The notes: generated from the sequence alone by a model not told the origin. Shown: positions 13,301 to 24,769, counted from the first letter of the stretch. The stretch: 64,000 nt of DNA from Aurelia coerulea (GCA_039566865.1 CM076944.1:22032501-22096500); one strand, 5' to 3'. Numbers and translations are program-made.

Positions 13301-16300
13301 TTCATGCTTTGGTAAAAATGCTTTATTGCTTTTTTCATTTTGGTGGAAGCCATACAAAAGCATAACATGGTCCGTTCGTAGCATTCGCTAAGAGAGTAAT
13401 TTCCTATCGAAACACACAACACAAGCTTCATGCACCGGGAGGGTAAAAAAAATCACACTGACTGAACAATGGACTGCAAAATGCACGCGACCTACTTCTA
13501 AAGTTTAAATCCATCAGCTCACTGAGGATTCAACTAATTCTTGTTACTTCTAGCTTAATTTCACATGTTATTTATCTTTGAATCAGATCAGTATTTAGCA
13601 AACAATGATATTCCCTGACATGTTCAAAACAGTGGGAAATATAATAATTTTCATAAAGATTTTTACAAAAGACGATCTTTTTGGTGCCTAGCATTAGATT
13701 AAGGGGTTACAAGTGTATATTTAAAATAAAATGAGCTCTATTTCATTGGCAAGCAATACCTTCACTAAGAACAACATTATTTCACTATGAATAATCTCTG
13801 AAAAGTGAATTAGAAAATCAAATTAATACTAAACCACTGGCTTGCATTTCTGGGCCAAAGCCTACGCAAGCCAGCTTTCGTGAAATTTGGCAGTTGCGAA
13901 CAAAGAAGTGCATTTTAAATTTTGAACAACCTTTTTTTCAAATTCATGTTAGAGCCTCAGACAGGGAAAGGCACTGCAATTTCAAAATCCGTTGCAGCAG
14001 TTTTGTGCTTGGAATTATTATTATTATTATTATTATTATCAATCTATTTAAAGTAGGCCTACATATATATATATACATACAAAACAAACATATTTACATA
14101 TATACATAAACATATAAACATATGTACATATAGATACAATAGCTATAACTAAGAGCTAATTCAAGCCTACTATCTAAAAAGTAAAATTTGTAAGAAAATA
14201 GTAAAAAATAAATAAAATTCCGAATGATTAAATACAGATACATTTTACAGATTTTTACAATGCTTTTAATATTTACAATGTTTTCATTTCTTTTTTCTCG
14301 GTAAAACACAGCAGCAAATTTAATATCAGCTCAAGAACCCAACCTGTGCCACGAAAGGTCTGCATATTCTACAATTACATTCCTCTCCCCTCCAGGTTTT
14401 GACAAAGAGTGGACAGCAACTGGCATCCCAAAACCTGTATATAAGTTTGAAACATTCTCACGCCAAGAGCTTAAATCAATTACCCAAAAATTGTATTATG
14501 TTAACCCTCAATGTCTAGATTAAACTTGTGTATCTTTCTAATCATTATCGGTAGCTTGGTTGTAGGGCTATCAAGAAATAACCGCAAAATTTACTCTTAG
14601 GGAAGGGCCAAACCAGAGCCGTTGTTGCGTCATTATTAGACCCCCGAAGATGGAAAAAACGCCAAGGCATGGCAAACATCAATATTCAATGTTTGAAAAT
14701 ATCGAAGTCCTTTTGATTCAACAAAAACTAGGAGAACTAACGTGAAGACTTTCTGGAGAAATTGTATTGTTGTTCATCGTTGATCAAAGGAATTCTTTTC
14801 CTTTCATTAATCATCGTTGAAATCACATTTCCTATTTGAAACAAATAAAAATAAATTTTTTGATTGATGCTAATAGAATATGGCTATCCCCAGAGTATTT
14901 GCCTTGGTTTCTAATAGATAGGAATCGTGAGCAATATCTACTTGGGATCTAGAGGGCTAACATATTTCTATTTCCCATGGCATCAGTGGTTCTTCTCTGC
15001 TTTTGCGTTTGCTGATTTATAGCTCCACAACCAAGGTATCAAAAGGTATAAGAAAAATACCAAAATCTAATTTAGCTACTGATTATTAACAACTATGTAA
15101 GGGCGATTTGACGAAAGCTCTTGGTGTCTGACTTTTCAAACTTGAATACAGTTTTTTTGGGACACCCGGTATAACAGTAAAGCGACATCTTACTCTAACT
15201 TTTCTGCATCCACGGTTAACATCTCAGCTCATATTTGGATGTCAATAATTTCACTATTGCTAGTCACGAAGGTGATGTTTCATATGACAATGTCTTTCTT
15301 ATCCTCTCTCGCCCTCCAGTTATCCTTATCTATGTCCCCCTTATCTTTAGCTCCTTGTCCTTCTTCTTTATCGCCCTTTCTCTTCTTCCTTCTTACAAAG
15401 CTTATGTGAAACATTGTTCTCCTGGTAGCATCTCTCGATACAAGCACTACAGCGAATGATCAGGAATTCAAAGTAAGGTACTGTAAGCAAAACGTTTCAA
15501 GAAATATTGCTGAATCTGATAAACTGAGAAAAACCATTTACCTGATAAGGACACACTGGTTTCCCCCTTTTCTCCACAGTGAATAATAAGCTTCATTTGC
15601 AATTGCATAAATGTGAGGAGGCCTGTCACCAAGGTATGTATCATTATAAGATTTCATGTTTTCCTCACAATAAAGTTCTGGAATCAGTTTGTATGGATTG
15701 ACAGCCACCATGATCGAACCAATGCACGTCTAAAATCGAGTTTAAAAAAGCATGTTAAGTATGTTTCAAAGCCATTGGGACCAAATCTATATCCTGTGAT
15801 TTTTCTTTACTGCAAAAGATTTTGGACATCAGTCAGACCACAAAAAATCGGAAAATAAAATTGTTTACTGTTGAACTGTCCAAAAAAATTCTTTTTTCAA
15901 AATTCGTTCACGTTTGATGTATTTCAAATGGGTAGGAAGTAGTGTGGAAGCACTGCAGAAATTACATATTCAAACTGAAGATTACATTAACTTACGTAAA
16001 TGACTTCCTTCTTGTATCTCTTTGACATATTGTAAAGAATTGATGCTTCATGTAGGTCTCCTAACCTGGCCATGTCATCCACATCACCCACACTAGTGCT
16101 GTGCATTGCTGCAACTTGATCTCTGCTAAGAGCTGATTTTGGGAACACATACTCCTAAAAATGATGTGTCAGTATAAAATATATCCATGCATCATAAGGT
16201 TAAGAAATGAGTGGTTTCTCTGTATTCACAATGCCACTAGCCACAATGCCACTAGCAGCCCTCAGTGCAACGAGAACCCCCACTAGCCTTCTGCAAAATC

Positions 16301-19300
16301 ATGAATATTCATGACTGATAATGGTCAGTGCAATTTATCTGATGATATCCAAAAAGAAGAGAAAACACCATATGCAGATATTTGACAGTTAGGCATTGAA
16401 AGATCATAATAAAATGTTGCAATGGCCAATAAAGCCCTTCCGCGATTTGCATACTGTGTTCAAAGATGGTGACAAGAATGCAATCTGTAAATGGCATAAA
16501 ATATGGCCCAGTTGAAAATGCAGAAAACGCAGAAAAAGCGGAAAACGTGGAAAACGCGGTAGAAGGGGACAAGGATGTAAAGTTTCCGAATGGCGAGAAA
16601 GAATGTTTGTTAAATTAAAATACAGGCAAGAAACCGTTTTATAAACCAAATATTCCATCGAGAAGACATACGCGAAATTTCCCGGTTTTCTGCATTTTCG
16701 TTTTAGCTATGGATGACTTTCGAAAATGCGGAAACGCAGAAATCGTTATATGTGAAGTTTTATTAGCTGCTTTTCGCAAATATAGGCAAGCAATAAGTAG
16801 TAAGTTCTGTCTGGTAATGAAATTTGTATCAAAATGGACTTAGTAGATACGAATAAAACTTTTTGACCATCAGATTGACAGATTTCAAAATCAATGGGCC
16901 TAAGTGGCCTATCACAATTTGGGGGCAGCTTGTTTATAATTTCTTGACCGTATACCCTTTATCATGATTCTATGGGTGGATTACAGCATGATATTTCGGC
17001 ATACATGGCTTCCCCGTTTTTCTGCCACAGCAAATGTCTCCAGACAATACTTAGTTGTTTTGTTATGAGTCAATTTTGTTTCAGTAAAAGCTCACATACA
17101 AGAACCAAAATCTCCATGTCAGGCTTCATTTGTTCTTACACTGTCTCAAATAACTAACAATGTTTTAAGGATGATAAATGCTCTACACCTTTCATTCAAC
17201 CTTGCAACTGCCTGTCAAAGAGCATTCATCGGACAATGTATTGCTACATTTGAGGCTGATGGTTCTTTGGTTTTTGTGTGTTCACTTTTTTTTAGTTTAG
17301 TTTAGTTTAGTTTACAGCTGTATCGTTATTTTGCAAGTTTAACTTCAATCAAAAATTTCGATTTTTCTCCAAAGTCTCTTACATGAGGTCATATCTAACA
17401 TATGAAATATCATGTACGTAACTCTACGTACGAATAACCAAGGAACAGCGAACTATCCAAAAGGCCTACTGAATGTTCTGATTGCTACTATCAAAGCTCC
17501 TTTTTCATGGTGCAGACTGCAGACGTTGACAATGATAGAAAATAAGATGCGTTCGTTGGTATCGATGAAAAACCTAGGACAAAATTTGATATGAAAGATT
17601 TCCACGTTTTTTGCGCTTTCAAAAATCACCCATAGCCAAAACGAAAACGCAAAAGCGGTAACAATATATTTTACAAAACATGAGGCTCTAAGTTTATTTA
17701 GTTGCTTCATTATATGGTGAAATAACATCCCTGTAATTCGCCCATAGCACCATAAGGGGATACGATCAAGAAGCTATATACAACCCCCCCCCCCCAAATT
17801 CCAGTCAGGCCATTTTTAAGCCTATTGATTTTAAAATCTTATGATCTAAAAGTTTCACTCGGATCTAAAAAGTCTATTTTGGTACAGAATTCATGGATAG
17901 ATATAGTTCAATGTATCATTTGTCTGTCTACGAAAAGCAACTGATAAAATTTGTGATAAAAAGATGTCCGTATTCCGTATGTAAACCGCCGTTTGCTTCA
18001 TACCTCCCGAATCGTCCACCCGGGGGAGGGCACTTCATTATTGGATCACATGATGGTCTGCGCTGCAAGAATTTCCGTTATGACAGAATGTCAGAACATA
18101 GGCAGGATTTTGAAACCCAATCCCAGAATATGGATGACGTTTCAAACAGGTATCTTCACTACAAACAGACTCTTGCTGTTTATCCTAAACGTGGGCATTT
18201 TCAGAATTTCTAGCAAATATCAGAAATCCCAGAAAATTTCTGTAAAAAGTACATCCCATTCCTAGAATTTACGTGTCAAAAACTACCCCAAAAACTGGTG
18301 CACATCCCGTATAACTGGATGGCAACGTACCCCCTCCCTGGGATAGTCAATAAATGATCGACCAACCCCATCCCCCCCCCCCACTCTCCACGTAGGCCAC
18401 TTTTGGCATGTTGACTTATAAATTTCTGCCATCCTGGAGTTTCCTTCAGATCTAAGAGGTCTATTTTAGCAGAGAGATCATTCGTAAACATAGCTTGATG
18501 TAATTCTAAATAATCCCTATGAGGATATACTTTTAAAATCTACGAAAAACTTTCCACGCTTTCATAAATCACCTAAGCAGAAACGAAAACGCGGAAACGC
18601 AGCAACTTCCTTTTTGTCTTCTCGATGGAGTATTTGGATTATTAAAATCGTTTCTTGCCTATACTTTGATTTAACACAAATTATTGCTCGTCATTCAGAC
18701 ACTTTACATTTTCTTCGCGTTTTCCGCGGTTTTCACGTTTTCAATCTGGCAATTGAAGTATAATATTTTCGCAGATAATGAAGAAACAAATCTTCAGTTA
18801 TTCTTGGGCAGTTGTCAAGTGCTGTCACTTCAGCTATAAATACCTTTTTTCCATCAATGCTTATCTATTCTCTGGTATGGGATTGGGATAATCAACTGTC
18901 TGCTTTTGGTGGGCTGCAGAGGTTGTGCACTGGGGCGCTTTGGGGGATTTTTGGCTTGGTCTTTGGGCTCCCGAGTTAAATGCTAGTGTATTTGGCAACT
19001 GATTCGGGATCTTGGCTGGGGATTGGGCAGTGGGTCTTCAGCGCTGGTCTGGTGTGTGACTTGTCGTGAACTATAAGGAGTGGATGGTTCTTTTTGGTGC
19101 AACCAGCAGTAGCTTTAATTTTCTATACCTCTTTGTTGTGCCCCAATTAGATTGTAGTTAAATATTCTGACACATTACCAAAGATTTTGCTTGATCGATG
19201 GATTGGACAATTTAGTAAAGGATGATCAATTGTAATCAGTATAGAGTTATGATCTGTTGGTACGACATCTGCTAAATCTTTGGTGTCCATACATTTTGCA

Positions 19301-22300
19301 TATCAAAGTTAATAACCAAGTATTTGTGAAAAACAATTTATTTAATAATTGAATTTTTCATAGCTTCAAATACCTTTAATTCAAAACTGGTGATTGGAAA
19401 TGGCTTACCTTGCCATACTCGCTAAGAAACTTGATCTCTTTTGGCTGAACATCTTTTATCACTGCTGGTACCCAGTCATCATCTCCAAAAACCCAGACTT
19501 TGTTACCCTAAAATTGACAAAAATCATATCAGTCAAAGCAATTGACCATCTCCAAACTACCATCTCCACAATGTGGTACTTCTCATATAGCCAAAATATT
19601 TTAAGTATTTACTGTATGTTTCCAAAATAAAGTGAATTAAAAAGATTCAAACATCAGTGTTGAAGAACAGCCTGGGAATTGGCTGAATGACTGAATTTCT
19701 TCAAGAGGAAGTATTTTAAATTGAAAAATAGCAAAAACCTTGATATCATTTTGTGGAAAAGTGAAAAATAGATGGTTACCAGGGTAAGATGGATACTTGA
19801 TGATTATGAATATTAATCAATGAGGGAAAGCTGTTTAATGTCTATGAAAAGTTAATCTGTTTCAAATATAAAACTACCTCCCTACACACGCAGAATTTGG
19901 TACTATGACAAGGCCGATTTTGTTGCCATTATGAACAAAGAGATGGCAAATTCAACCTCGAATATATGCAAATCACAACTTCCTAACCTAACTCTTTCTG
20001 CACTTAGTTATGGTACACTTTTAATGGTTATGGAAATTCAAAGTTTTGGGTAATTGAGGACCAACAACATACTTCTAGAATATTGCTTCAAAATTTGAAT
20101 ATAGTATGATTTTGCTCTTGAGGTTAAAAAATTAATCGATTTCTAGATCCCAAATCACCACGAAAAAGGTTTCTCTTTGTCCATTCATGTTGATTCTTTA
20201 GAAAATTTGATTGACGTTTTTTTATCGCTTTCAGTGTTTTCGAGAATGAAAATTTTAAGAAACTCGTCCGTATAGCTCTAAAAACTGAAAATAGAAAAAT
20301 TTGAAAAAGTCCCAGAATCTAATTCAGGCTTTTAGGAGCGAAGCTAAAGAAAATTGTTGGAGGGGTGCAGATCCCCCAACTTGCCAACAAAATTAAAGTT
20401 TGAGTATGAGCAATAGATAATTAAACTGAAAATCTAGACACATGGTATACATGTATTTCAGGTGCATGCGCAGAATTTGAGGAGTGGGGGAGTCTGGGGC
20501 GTGACCAATAAATTTTTTGTGACCACACCCTTCAGACATTCGGAAAATGACGGAAACACCCTTTTTAGTTACATTTTGCATCGTAAACATGGCTGCAATG
20601 AACAGTTCTAGCAAATAGGGATCCCTATGGGATCTGTAAATGTGGGTTTGGGGGCCAAGCCACCAGGAAAATTAAAAAAAAAGTGCATTCTACTTTGGCT
20701 TAGAAGGCCTCTCCCAACATTGTTTCGTCGTTCAGTTCAAAGAAATCGGTCACTGAATTTTACACTAACCTTTTAAAAGATTTGGAAACTATATTCGCTG
20801 ACAGACACTCAGTTGTACCAGTACCAAGGAAACTTTTTTTATTTGCCGACAGATATTATCAATTTGCCAACAAAATGAATGTTGGGGGTGCGGCACCCTC
20901 TGCACCCCCTCTTTGGCTACGCCCCTGCAGGCTTTCTGCTAAAGATTAAGTCGTAAATCTTCCAAATCGGTCCAGTGTACAATTTATTGTAGCATTTCAA
21001 ACGTGCATAGTTTATTTTGCACCCAGTAGAATGAATAGAAATTGCCAGAGTCGGAAACTTTTTCTGCGTTCAATCGAATACCAGAACTTTTTTTGGGACA
21101 CACACCCGGTAGAGTCTGAATTTTTATGTTGTTTTTTTAATTTTTGCACCATTTTTCTATGATGTCACAATAAAATCTATATAAATCCTCAAAATTTATG
21201 GTGGTCCTATCGACAAGGGGTGTGTGTGATCCAAAAATTGTGTTACCCATGGATTTTACTGTACATCAATCTGCATAAGCACAATTCATTTCTATGATTT
21301 ATTTGCAAAATATCCAAACTCCACGAAAAATATTGCTTAGGGTAAAAGGTAGAGACGGACCTTCAGTCCACAGCAAAGATCACAAGATTAAGACCAGCCC
21401 TTGACTTTTAGCTTGAAGCAACAAATCGCATAGTTTGACTTTCAAGAATCGTTTTATCATTCAAATTATTGAATATCAAAAGGTTTTCACATTATAAGTA
21501 CATTGTTGTCAGAAGCAAAACTTTTCATTGAGTTTGGATATTTCGCAAACAAATCATAGAAATGCATTGTGCATAGATTCATGTAAAATCCAGCAGAGTG
21601 ACACAATGATTGGGTTACACTCCTTGTCAGCAGAACCACTTCTGAGAACTGTTGCGCTAAGATAGGTCATTGACAAAAATGTGGTCTTAAATACGTATAT
21701 CACCACAACTGTATGAAATAATTCAAAATCAAATGCTATAACGAAAAGAAGCGTATCATTTGCTTTTGTTTATTTTGCCATGATGGTTATCTAAAATTAT
21801 GTCTTATGTAACCAAGGTAGACCCTATCCTTGCAAGTTACAGTTTTCAGTTATGAGCAGTTACATACAATTGATGTATGGGTCTTGAGAAACCCAAAACA
21901 GTTGTGAAATAACTGACAACAACTTCTTTTGCAACCAAAACAAGCTTAATAACTTTCATTTCATAAAGGAACAAAAATATAACATCTATAAAAAATTTTT
22001 GAATTGAAAATCTGCCAACACTTTTGTAAAGAGAGCAACATGCAATATGGTTAATGGACTCATTTGTGGTCTAATTGGACATGAATCGACTGCGTCACAA
22101 CGTTTCTTCTAGAACTTTCGTTGATCACATGACATCGAAAATAATTAGTGCAAATGGTTTGTTTTCCTGGTGCTCTACCAAAAGAGTCTCAGCAAATGCG
22201 GTGATCTGATGGTGCGGAGGCACAGCAACAGCACAGCTGTTGGCAACTGATTGCATTCTTGGCATTCTTAGCTGGTTCGCGGAATGCGTTCTTGGTTCGT

Positions 22301-24603
22301 TAGTTAGTGAGTTACTGAGTGCGTTACACAACTCCACTCCTACATGTACTCGTTTTACTTCGTACATAAACATAAGATCCTTTTGGATGATTACAAAGTC
22401 CGTCCTGAGCTAAGCAAGCATAAGAAAATCTGAAAATTGATTTCTTAATAACCCCAAATGATCGTTGATGCTGTTTTTAGCTACAGTCAGAGAGATGAGT
22501 GTTGCTCCTAAAGTCGCCTTCCATAGAAAATCAAGCGCCTTGTATGTCTCAAATTAGATGTCATGTGAGATTTCCGATAATGCAAAATTGCTTATGTTTA
22601 ATATACAGAACCCTGAAGAACGTTTCTATTTGCGGGCATCTAGTTTGAGACAAGTAGTCACGAAAATAACCTCTGTGCAGAATCATATGCATGAAGATGT
22701 TTTGGTTCAGTGTGATCACGTGCCTTCCCCCAGTTAATGGGGCCATTGTTTGCCGGGATCCTGCACCTTTCCTCTCAACTTCACCTGCGACGTTTCCATC
22801 CGTAGCTGTGTAGGAGGAGAGTCCTTCTACCGTGATGCTGCGAATGCTAGCCTCTGTGCAGGCCGCCGGTTACATCATCCTCTAAACTTGACTTATTTGC
22901 ATAATGAATACTATCAATAAGTGGCTAATGATGCGTTCGTTCTAGAAAACGATTGTTTTAACATAATTAAGCTGCTAATGATGTCAAGAACGTGCCAATT
23001 CTGGGTAAATTTGTTGTTGTGCCAGGGTAAACATCATGGTGATTTATCCATCTTATGGTGTCAAATCTGTCTAACATGAAATAAGCCGACGTCAAATTTT
23101 GCTATAGGATCGCGGGAAACTTCTGTCTTGTATGCGCTTTCTGTGTGCTTTCTTTATATTCCAGTGCCAATTAGCAGAGATAAAACGTTAATCAATTGCT
23201 TTAACGAGTGTGACGGACTTTCTTTCTTTCTTTCTTTCTTTCTTACTTTCTTTCTTTCTGACTGACCTGGAGCCCCTTCTTAGATTACAAAGTTGGACTT
23301 TGTAATCAAAAACCAGGTTCTGTATGCATGACCTGAAAAATGAATCACTAACCAGAATAGAAAACAGTATAACATCTTACAATCCCTCCACAATCACTTG
23401 AGTTTTAATGCATTATCAAAACAGAACAAGCAATTCCTTCAATAATTATGAGGTGCTTTGTTCAACTTATTGGTTTCTGCCAACCATAAAAATATAACTA
23501 TAAACCAGAAAATGACCTGTTTGTAATGATTAATCTGCAACACATGTTGGGTGTAATCTTTATGTTAACATCTGCTTGAGATATGTACTGTACTTTTTAT
23601 GGAATTTAAAATTTCGCATGATTTCACTCAAACGTTGCAGTCAGCAGGGACCGCGCAGCCACTGGGATAGGGGCCCAACCCCCCGTAAATTGTGGCATCT
23701 TTTCCGGAATCGTCTATTGTACAATTTGAATTATTTTAGTATAAAAATCTGAAAAAAAATTTTCGTAAATATCCCAGCGAATTATCTTCCAGTAACCCAT
23801 TTCCTCAACAAATAACTAGCCTTTTTAATGCTTTTGATAATGATTTTTCATGATTGACATTTTAAAGATTTTTTGATGAGATTGTAATGATGGGGACCAG
23901 ATGTATTGTGCAACACTTTTGGCTGCAAAATGAGTCATGATACCCGTTGCTACAAATTTATCTGGCCTTTCTTATAACTTTGAGCTTTCATAGGCAGCAC
24001 ATTGGAAATCTTGCTAGGTATATTGGAGGAGTCTTCTGACATTTATTGACAAATGTTAACCCCAACAACATTCAACCTGTCCCTTCACTTCAAGCTCGTG
24101 ATAAAAAAACATGAAACCATTTATATTTCTGTCTTTCGACAATGCACCAGTGGCAGTGACCAGATCTATTTTTGTAAGGAAATCATAACAGGGTACAATA
24201 CAATGAAGACGCGCCACAACACAACATATCGGACCTTTCCCAAACTACAGACAGTGACAAGTTCAAACAAAATTCTACCAGATACCGCTCCATAATATCA
24301 AGGAAGTTGCGAGCTTGAAAAGCATTCATTGATTGTTTTATCAATGAAGTTTTCAAACTATGGGAGCAGTAGTGGCAATAAATGTCTTGCTGTATCGGAA
24401 ATTTACATAGTTGGCTACAACTTGTATCAGCGGCCTAAAGCCGCTATACAGCAAACAAGACCGGACACTGCGTAGGCCAGCTGTGCTTTCGCAAAACAAA
24501 CGATAAAATTGTGACAATTTTGATCTTTACACATACTAAAACGGTGTCGAATCAAAAAAATGAGAATATCTATTGATTTACTTACCACATGTAGGGCTTC
24601 CAT
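1043..24603 (-). CDS. Myo10-like: Class X-like unconventional myosin, N-terminal motor exons (partial)
   Basis: This is an actin-based motor; class X myosins move to filopodial tips, but only the motor N-terminus is visible here. Eleven exons join without phase conflict (24603-24586, 19507-19409, 16154-15996, 15729-15542, 13192-13064, 12368-12244, 11159-11146, 9591-9507, 9082-8979, 5202-5073, 1308-1043), giving 1,317 nt or 439 codons. The P-loop GESGAGKT is at residues about 156-163, switch [11 protein letters not shown] at 212-221 and switch [10 protein letters not shown] at 431-438. All introns are GT-AG. The blocks [35 protein letters not shown] and LRGEEIL resemble class X more than class VII. 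The gene runs off the left end, so the IQ, PH and MyTH4-FERM parts that would prove the class are not seen. Confidence 0.9.
1579..3099. mobile_element. Mariner-like inverted-repeat element with internal nested copy
   Basis: The ends are CAGGGTGTTTCAGAAAG on the left and, reading inward from the right, TAGGGTGTTTCACAAAA. TA flanks both sides, as in Tc1/mariner insertions. A second inverted pair sits inside: GGGTGTCCCAAAAAAAG near 1621 and its counterpart GAGTGTCCCAGAAAAAG (read on minus) near 2330. I infer a decayed element of about 700 bp inside. No transposase is recognisable. The stretch at about 2745-2945 recurs at about 51690-51890. Confidence 0.6.
3274..4206. mobile_element. TA-flanked element with GGGGAGACC ends
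   Basis: Terminal inverted repeats GGGGAGACCGGG and GGGGAGACCCGGG are flanked by TA. Inside, GTGTTACAATTGCCC-type motifs recur in both orientations near 3460-3500, 3808-3845 and 4165-4200, so the element carries subterminal inverted copies. A 64-codon minus-strand reading frame lies inside, but I cannot assign it to a transposase. Confidence 0.6.
4522..4863. mobile_element. MITE with CCGGGTGTC ends (complete copy, 342 bp)
   Basis: Both ends read CCGGGTGTC(G/C)CAGAAAAA and then diverge, and each is flanked by TA. It belongs to the dispersed TACCGGGTG family that also ends near 8163, 9784, 10149, 15169, 21026 and 37072. Confidence 0.7.
5073..5202 (-). CDS. Myo10-like: Myosin exon 10
   Basis: 43 codons plus one base. 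It reads [20 protein letters not shown], then [19 protein letters not shown], corresponding to the AAILHLGNI-type helix of the family. Donor GTAAGT. Confidence 0.93.
5203..6289. other. Myosin intron 10-11 side, no gene
   Basis: AT-rich intron sequence with a T-rich tract at about 6060-6180. No coding motif or paired repeat was recognised. Confidence 0.4.
6290..7750 (+). pseudogene. Decayed non-LTR (LINE) reverse transcriptase
   Basis: The plus strand carries the reverse-transcriptase blocks in order: a linker region at about 6470-6620, [19 protein letters not shown] at about 6733, a block reading [27 protein letters not shown] at about 6940 (catalytic first-Asp motif), [15 protein letters not shown], and then the GVPQGS block in a shifted frame near 7112. 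The thumb and C-terminal segment ([20 protein letters not shown]) follows to about 7740 with further frameshifts and a deletion of the second catalytic block. It is not translatable. It lies in a myosin intron, antisense to the myosin. Confidence 0.87.
8163..8650. mobile_element. TACCGGGTG-family element (left end and body)
   Basis: Begins after TA with CCGGGTGCGCCAAAATAAAC. About 290 bp of the body matches, in inverted orientation, the element at about 20090-21026. From about 8470 to 8645 the sequence instead resembles the Harbinger-like right end at 11495-11650, so the copy is chimeric or interrupted. Confidence 0.5.
8979..9082 (-). CDS. Myo10-like: Myosin exon 9
   Basis: 2 bases plus 34 codons. 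It encodes [19 protein letters not shown] and ends in phase 0 at donor GTAAGC. It matches the Y-x-YLNQSG-type segment of the head. Confidence 0.92.
9507..9591 (-). CDS. Myo10-like: Myosin exon 8
   Basis: 28 codons plus one base. It encodes [20 protein letters not shown] then AGATDQQR, the RNFHIFY block conserved in myosin heads. The reading frame upstream of the acceptor carries TAG, so the exon must start here. Confidence 0.93.
9784..10149. mobile_element. TACCGGGTGTCCC-family MITE (complete, 366 bp)
   Basis: The left end CCGGGTGTCCCAAAATGATG and the right end (read on minus) CCGCGTGTCCCAAAATGAT share about 45 bp of inverted similarity, and both are flanked by TA. A third left end of the same subfamily starts at 37072. 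It lies in a myosin intron. Confidence 0.75.
10540..10955 (+). pseudogene. LINE 3' end with C-terminal ORF relic
   Basis: A frameshifted relic of the C-terminal LINE protein is visible: a block like [18 protein letters not shown] near 10566 and [17 protein letters not shown] near 10735. It ends in a 3' UTR with the conserved hairpin at 10900-10941. The element is 5' truncated. The same family is present at 37963-39745 and 44880-46135. Confidence 0.75.
10900..10941 (+). repeat. Conserved LINE 3' hairpin, copy a
   Basis: The outer arms GGAGGG/CCCTCC and inner arms CCTTCA/TGAAGG can fold into one stem-loop just upstream of the element end. It is shared with 39677-39720 and 46056-46099. Confidence 0.6.
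11146..11159 (-). CDS. Myo10-like: Myosin exon 7, 14-nt microexon
   Basis: ATCTACTTGAAAAG lies between acceptor CCCATAG, preceded by a pyrimidine-rich stretch, and donor GTGAGTGAG. With the leftover T of exon 6 it reads Y-L-L-E-K, exactly the residues the family has between VVD and NRIIRQNP. It also converts phase 1 to phase 0. Confidence 0.88.
11231..11650. mobile_element. Harbinger-like MITE (420 bp)
   Basis: The ends are GGGAGCTGTCATTATTAATA and, on minus, GGGAGCGGTCATAAATTATA, continuing in both into a CAGG...GGGTGGAAG block. The flanks are CAA on the left and TAA on the right, close to the TWA target preference of PIF/Harbinger elements. Its right portion recurs at about 8470-8645. Confidence 0.6.
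12244..12368 (-). CDS. Myo10-like: Myosin exon 6 (switch I)
   Basis: Reads [11 protein letters not shown] then [12 protein letters not shown] (switch I) and [10 protein letters not shown], and ends on one base before donor GTATCT. The one-base phase cannot join exon 8, which starts in phase 0; the 14-nt exon at 11146-11159 fixes this. Confidence 0.93.
12369..13063. other. Myosin intron 5
   Basis: No coding or repeat structure recognised. Confidence 0.4.
13064..13192 (-). CDS. Myo10-like: Myosin exon 5 (P-loop)
   Basis: Completes the split serine codon and then reads [19 protein letters not shown], the ATP-binding P-loop. A glycine/asparagine-rich loop of about 15 residues and VEEAILQS follow. 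The exon ends with two bases of a codon. Confidence 0.95.
13193..15541. other. Myosin intron 4 with microsatellites and an element end
   Basis: Holds an (ATT)n run at about 14015-14040, an AT/AC-rich simple tract at about 14060-14140, and an isolated right end of the TACCGGGTG family at about 15155-15171 (TTTTTTTGGGACACCCGG then TA). The rest is unremarkable. Confidence 0.5.
15542..15729 (-). CDS. Myo10-like: Myosin exon 4
   Basis: 62 codons plus 2 bases. It encodes [14 protein letters not shown], then [19 protein letters not shown] and GGNQCVLI, and ends inside the serine codon just before the P-loop. The motifs VAVNPYK and PPHIYAIA are diagnostic of a myosin head. Confidence 0.95.
15996..16154 (-). 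CDS. Myo10-like: Myosin exon 3
   Basis: 53 codons, phase 0 to 0, donor GTAAGT. It contains the family signature [20 protein letters not shown] followed by [14 protein letters not shown], the region before the first ATP-site strand. Confidence 0.93.
16155..19408. repeat. Myosin intron 2-3 with diverged inverted repeats
   Basis: The stretch at about 16500-16740, rich in short GGAAAACGC-type repeats, is similar in inverted orientation to about 18580-18750. Both contain a block reading ATTCCATCGAGAAGACA or its complement. A further related GCGGAAA-rich patch is at about 17610-17660. The segment between them (17300-18550) may be the body of a large decayed element. A TTTAG microsatellite lies at about 17290-17312. 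No coding exon was recognised. Confidence 0.5.
19409..19507 (-). CDS. Myo10-like: Myosin exon 2
   Basis: 33 codons between a TTTTAG acceptor and a GTAAGC donor, phase 0 to 0. It encodes [16 protein letters not shown] and continues to SEYGK, matching the N-terminal SH3-like strand region of unconventional myosins (pattern VWxxxxxxWxPAxV). Confidence 0.88.
19508..20332. other. Myosin intron 1, left part of a TACCGGGTG-family element
   Basis: From about 20090 the sequence is the inverted counterpart of 8163-8450, including the reverse of the GGACCGATTTTGAAGATT block at the far side near 20970. No gene is seen. Confidence 0.45.
20333..20927. mobile_element. hAT-like element with 8-bp target duplication (595 bp)
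   Basis: The left end TAGGAGCGAAGCTAAAG and right end (minus) CAGGGGCGTAGCCAAAG are inverted repeats. Each is bordered directly by CAGGCTTT (20325-20332 and 20928-20935), an 8-bp duplication typical of hAT insertions. It interrupts the TACCGGGTG-family element, whose halves resume on either side. No transposase is present. Confidence 0.8.
20928..21026. mobile_element. Right end of the interrupted TACCGGGTG-family element
   Basis: Continues the similarity to 8163-8260 (inverted) after the hAT-like insertion and ends GCACCCAG before TA at 21027-21028. A further family end (GGGACACACACCCGG then TA) lies at about 21094-21113. Confidence 0.6.
21029..22370. other. Myosin intron 1, unassigned
   Basis: Apart from the element end near 21100, no feature was recognised. 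Confidence 0.4.
22371..23308. mobile_element. GATTACAAAG element, copy 1 (938 bp)
   Basis: The terminal sequences CATAAGATCC...GATTACAAAGTCC and, from the other side, TGATTACAAAGTCCAAC are inverted repeats. The whole body matches 59619-62028 in the opposite orientation, where it can be compared with an unoccupied site. It contains a (TTTC)n microsatellite at about 23219-23262. No coding capacity was recognised. It lies in myosin intron 1. Confidence 0.75.
23309..24585. other. Myosin intron 1, 5' part
   Basis: No structured feature recognised. Confidence 0.4.
24586..24603 (-). CDS. Myo10-like: Myosin exon 1 (putative start, MEALHV)
   Basis: ATG at 24603 has G at -3 and G at +4 and is preceded in frame by TAG eight codons upstream. 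It is followed by six codons and a strong donor GTAAGT. Its phase 0 matches exon 2, and a very short N-terminal extension before the first SH3-like strand suits the family. The 5.1-kb intron is full of repeats, so another first exon cannot be excluded. Confidence 0.6.
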
Positions 24604-24769
24604 GTCTTTCACTGCGAGAGTCAGCTATTCATTGCAGGACATACCACCACATAATCTTAGAGCAAAACATGCGGAAGAGACGACCTTGCCCTCTTTCCTT
24701 GCTTGCATATGCAAATAAGCTCGTCTTACTGCATAACCTCCTAACCTTACGCTATTCATTGAATTGAAT

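Noticed and set aside
16309..16658. Overlapping minus-strand frames with repeated FSAFSAF or PRFPRFP
   Set aside because: Products of the GGAAAACGC-type short repeats read in two frames; no splice sites or homology.
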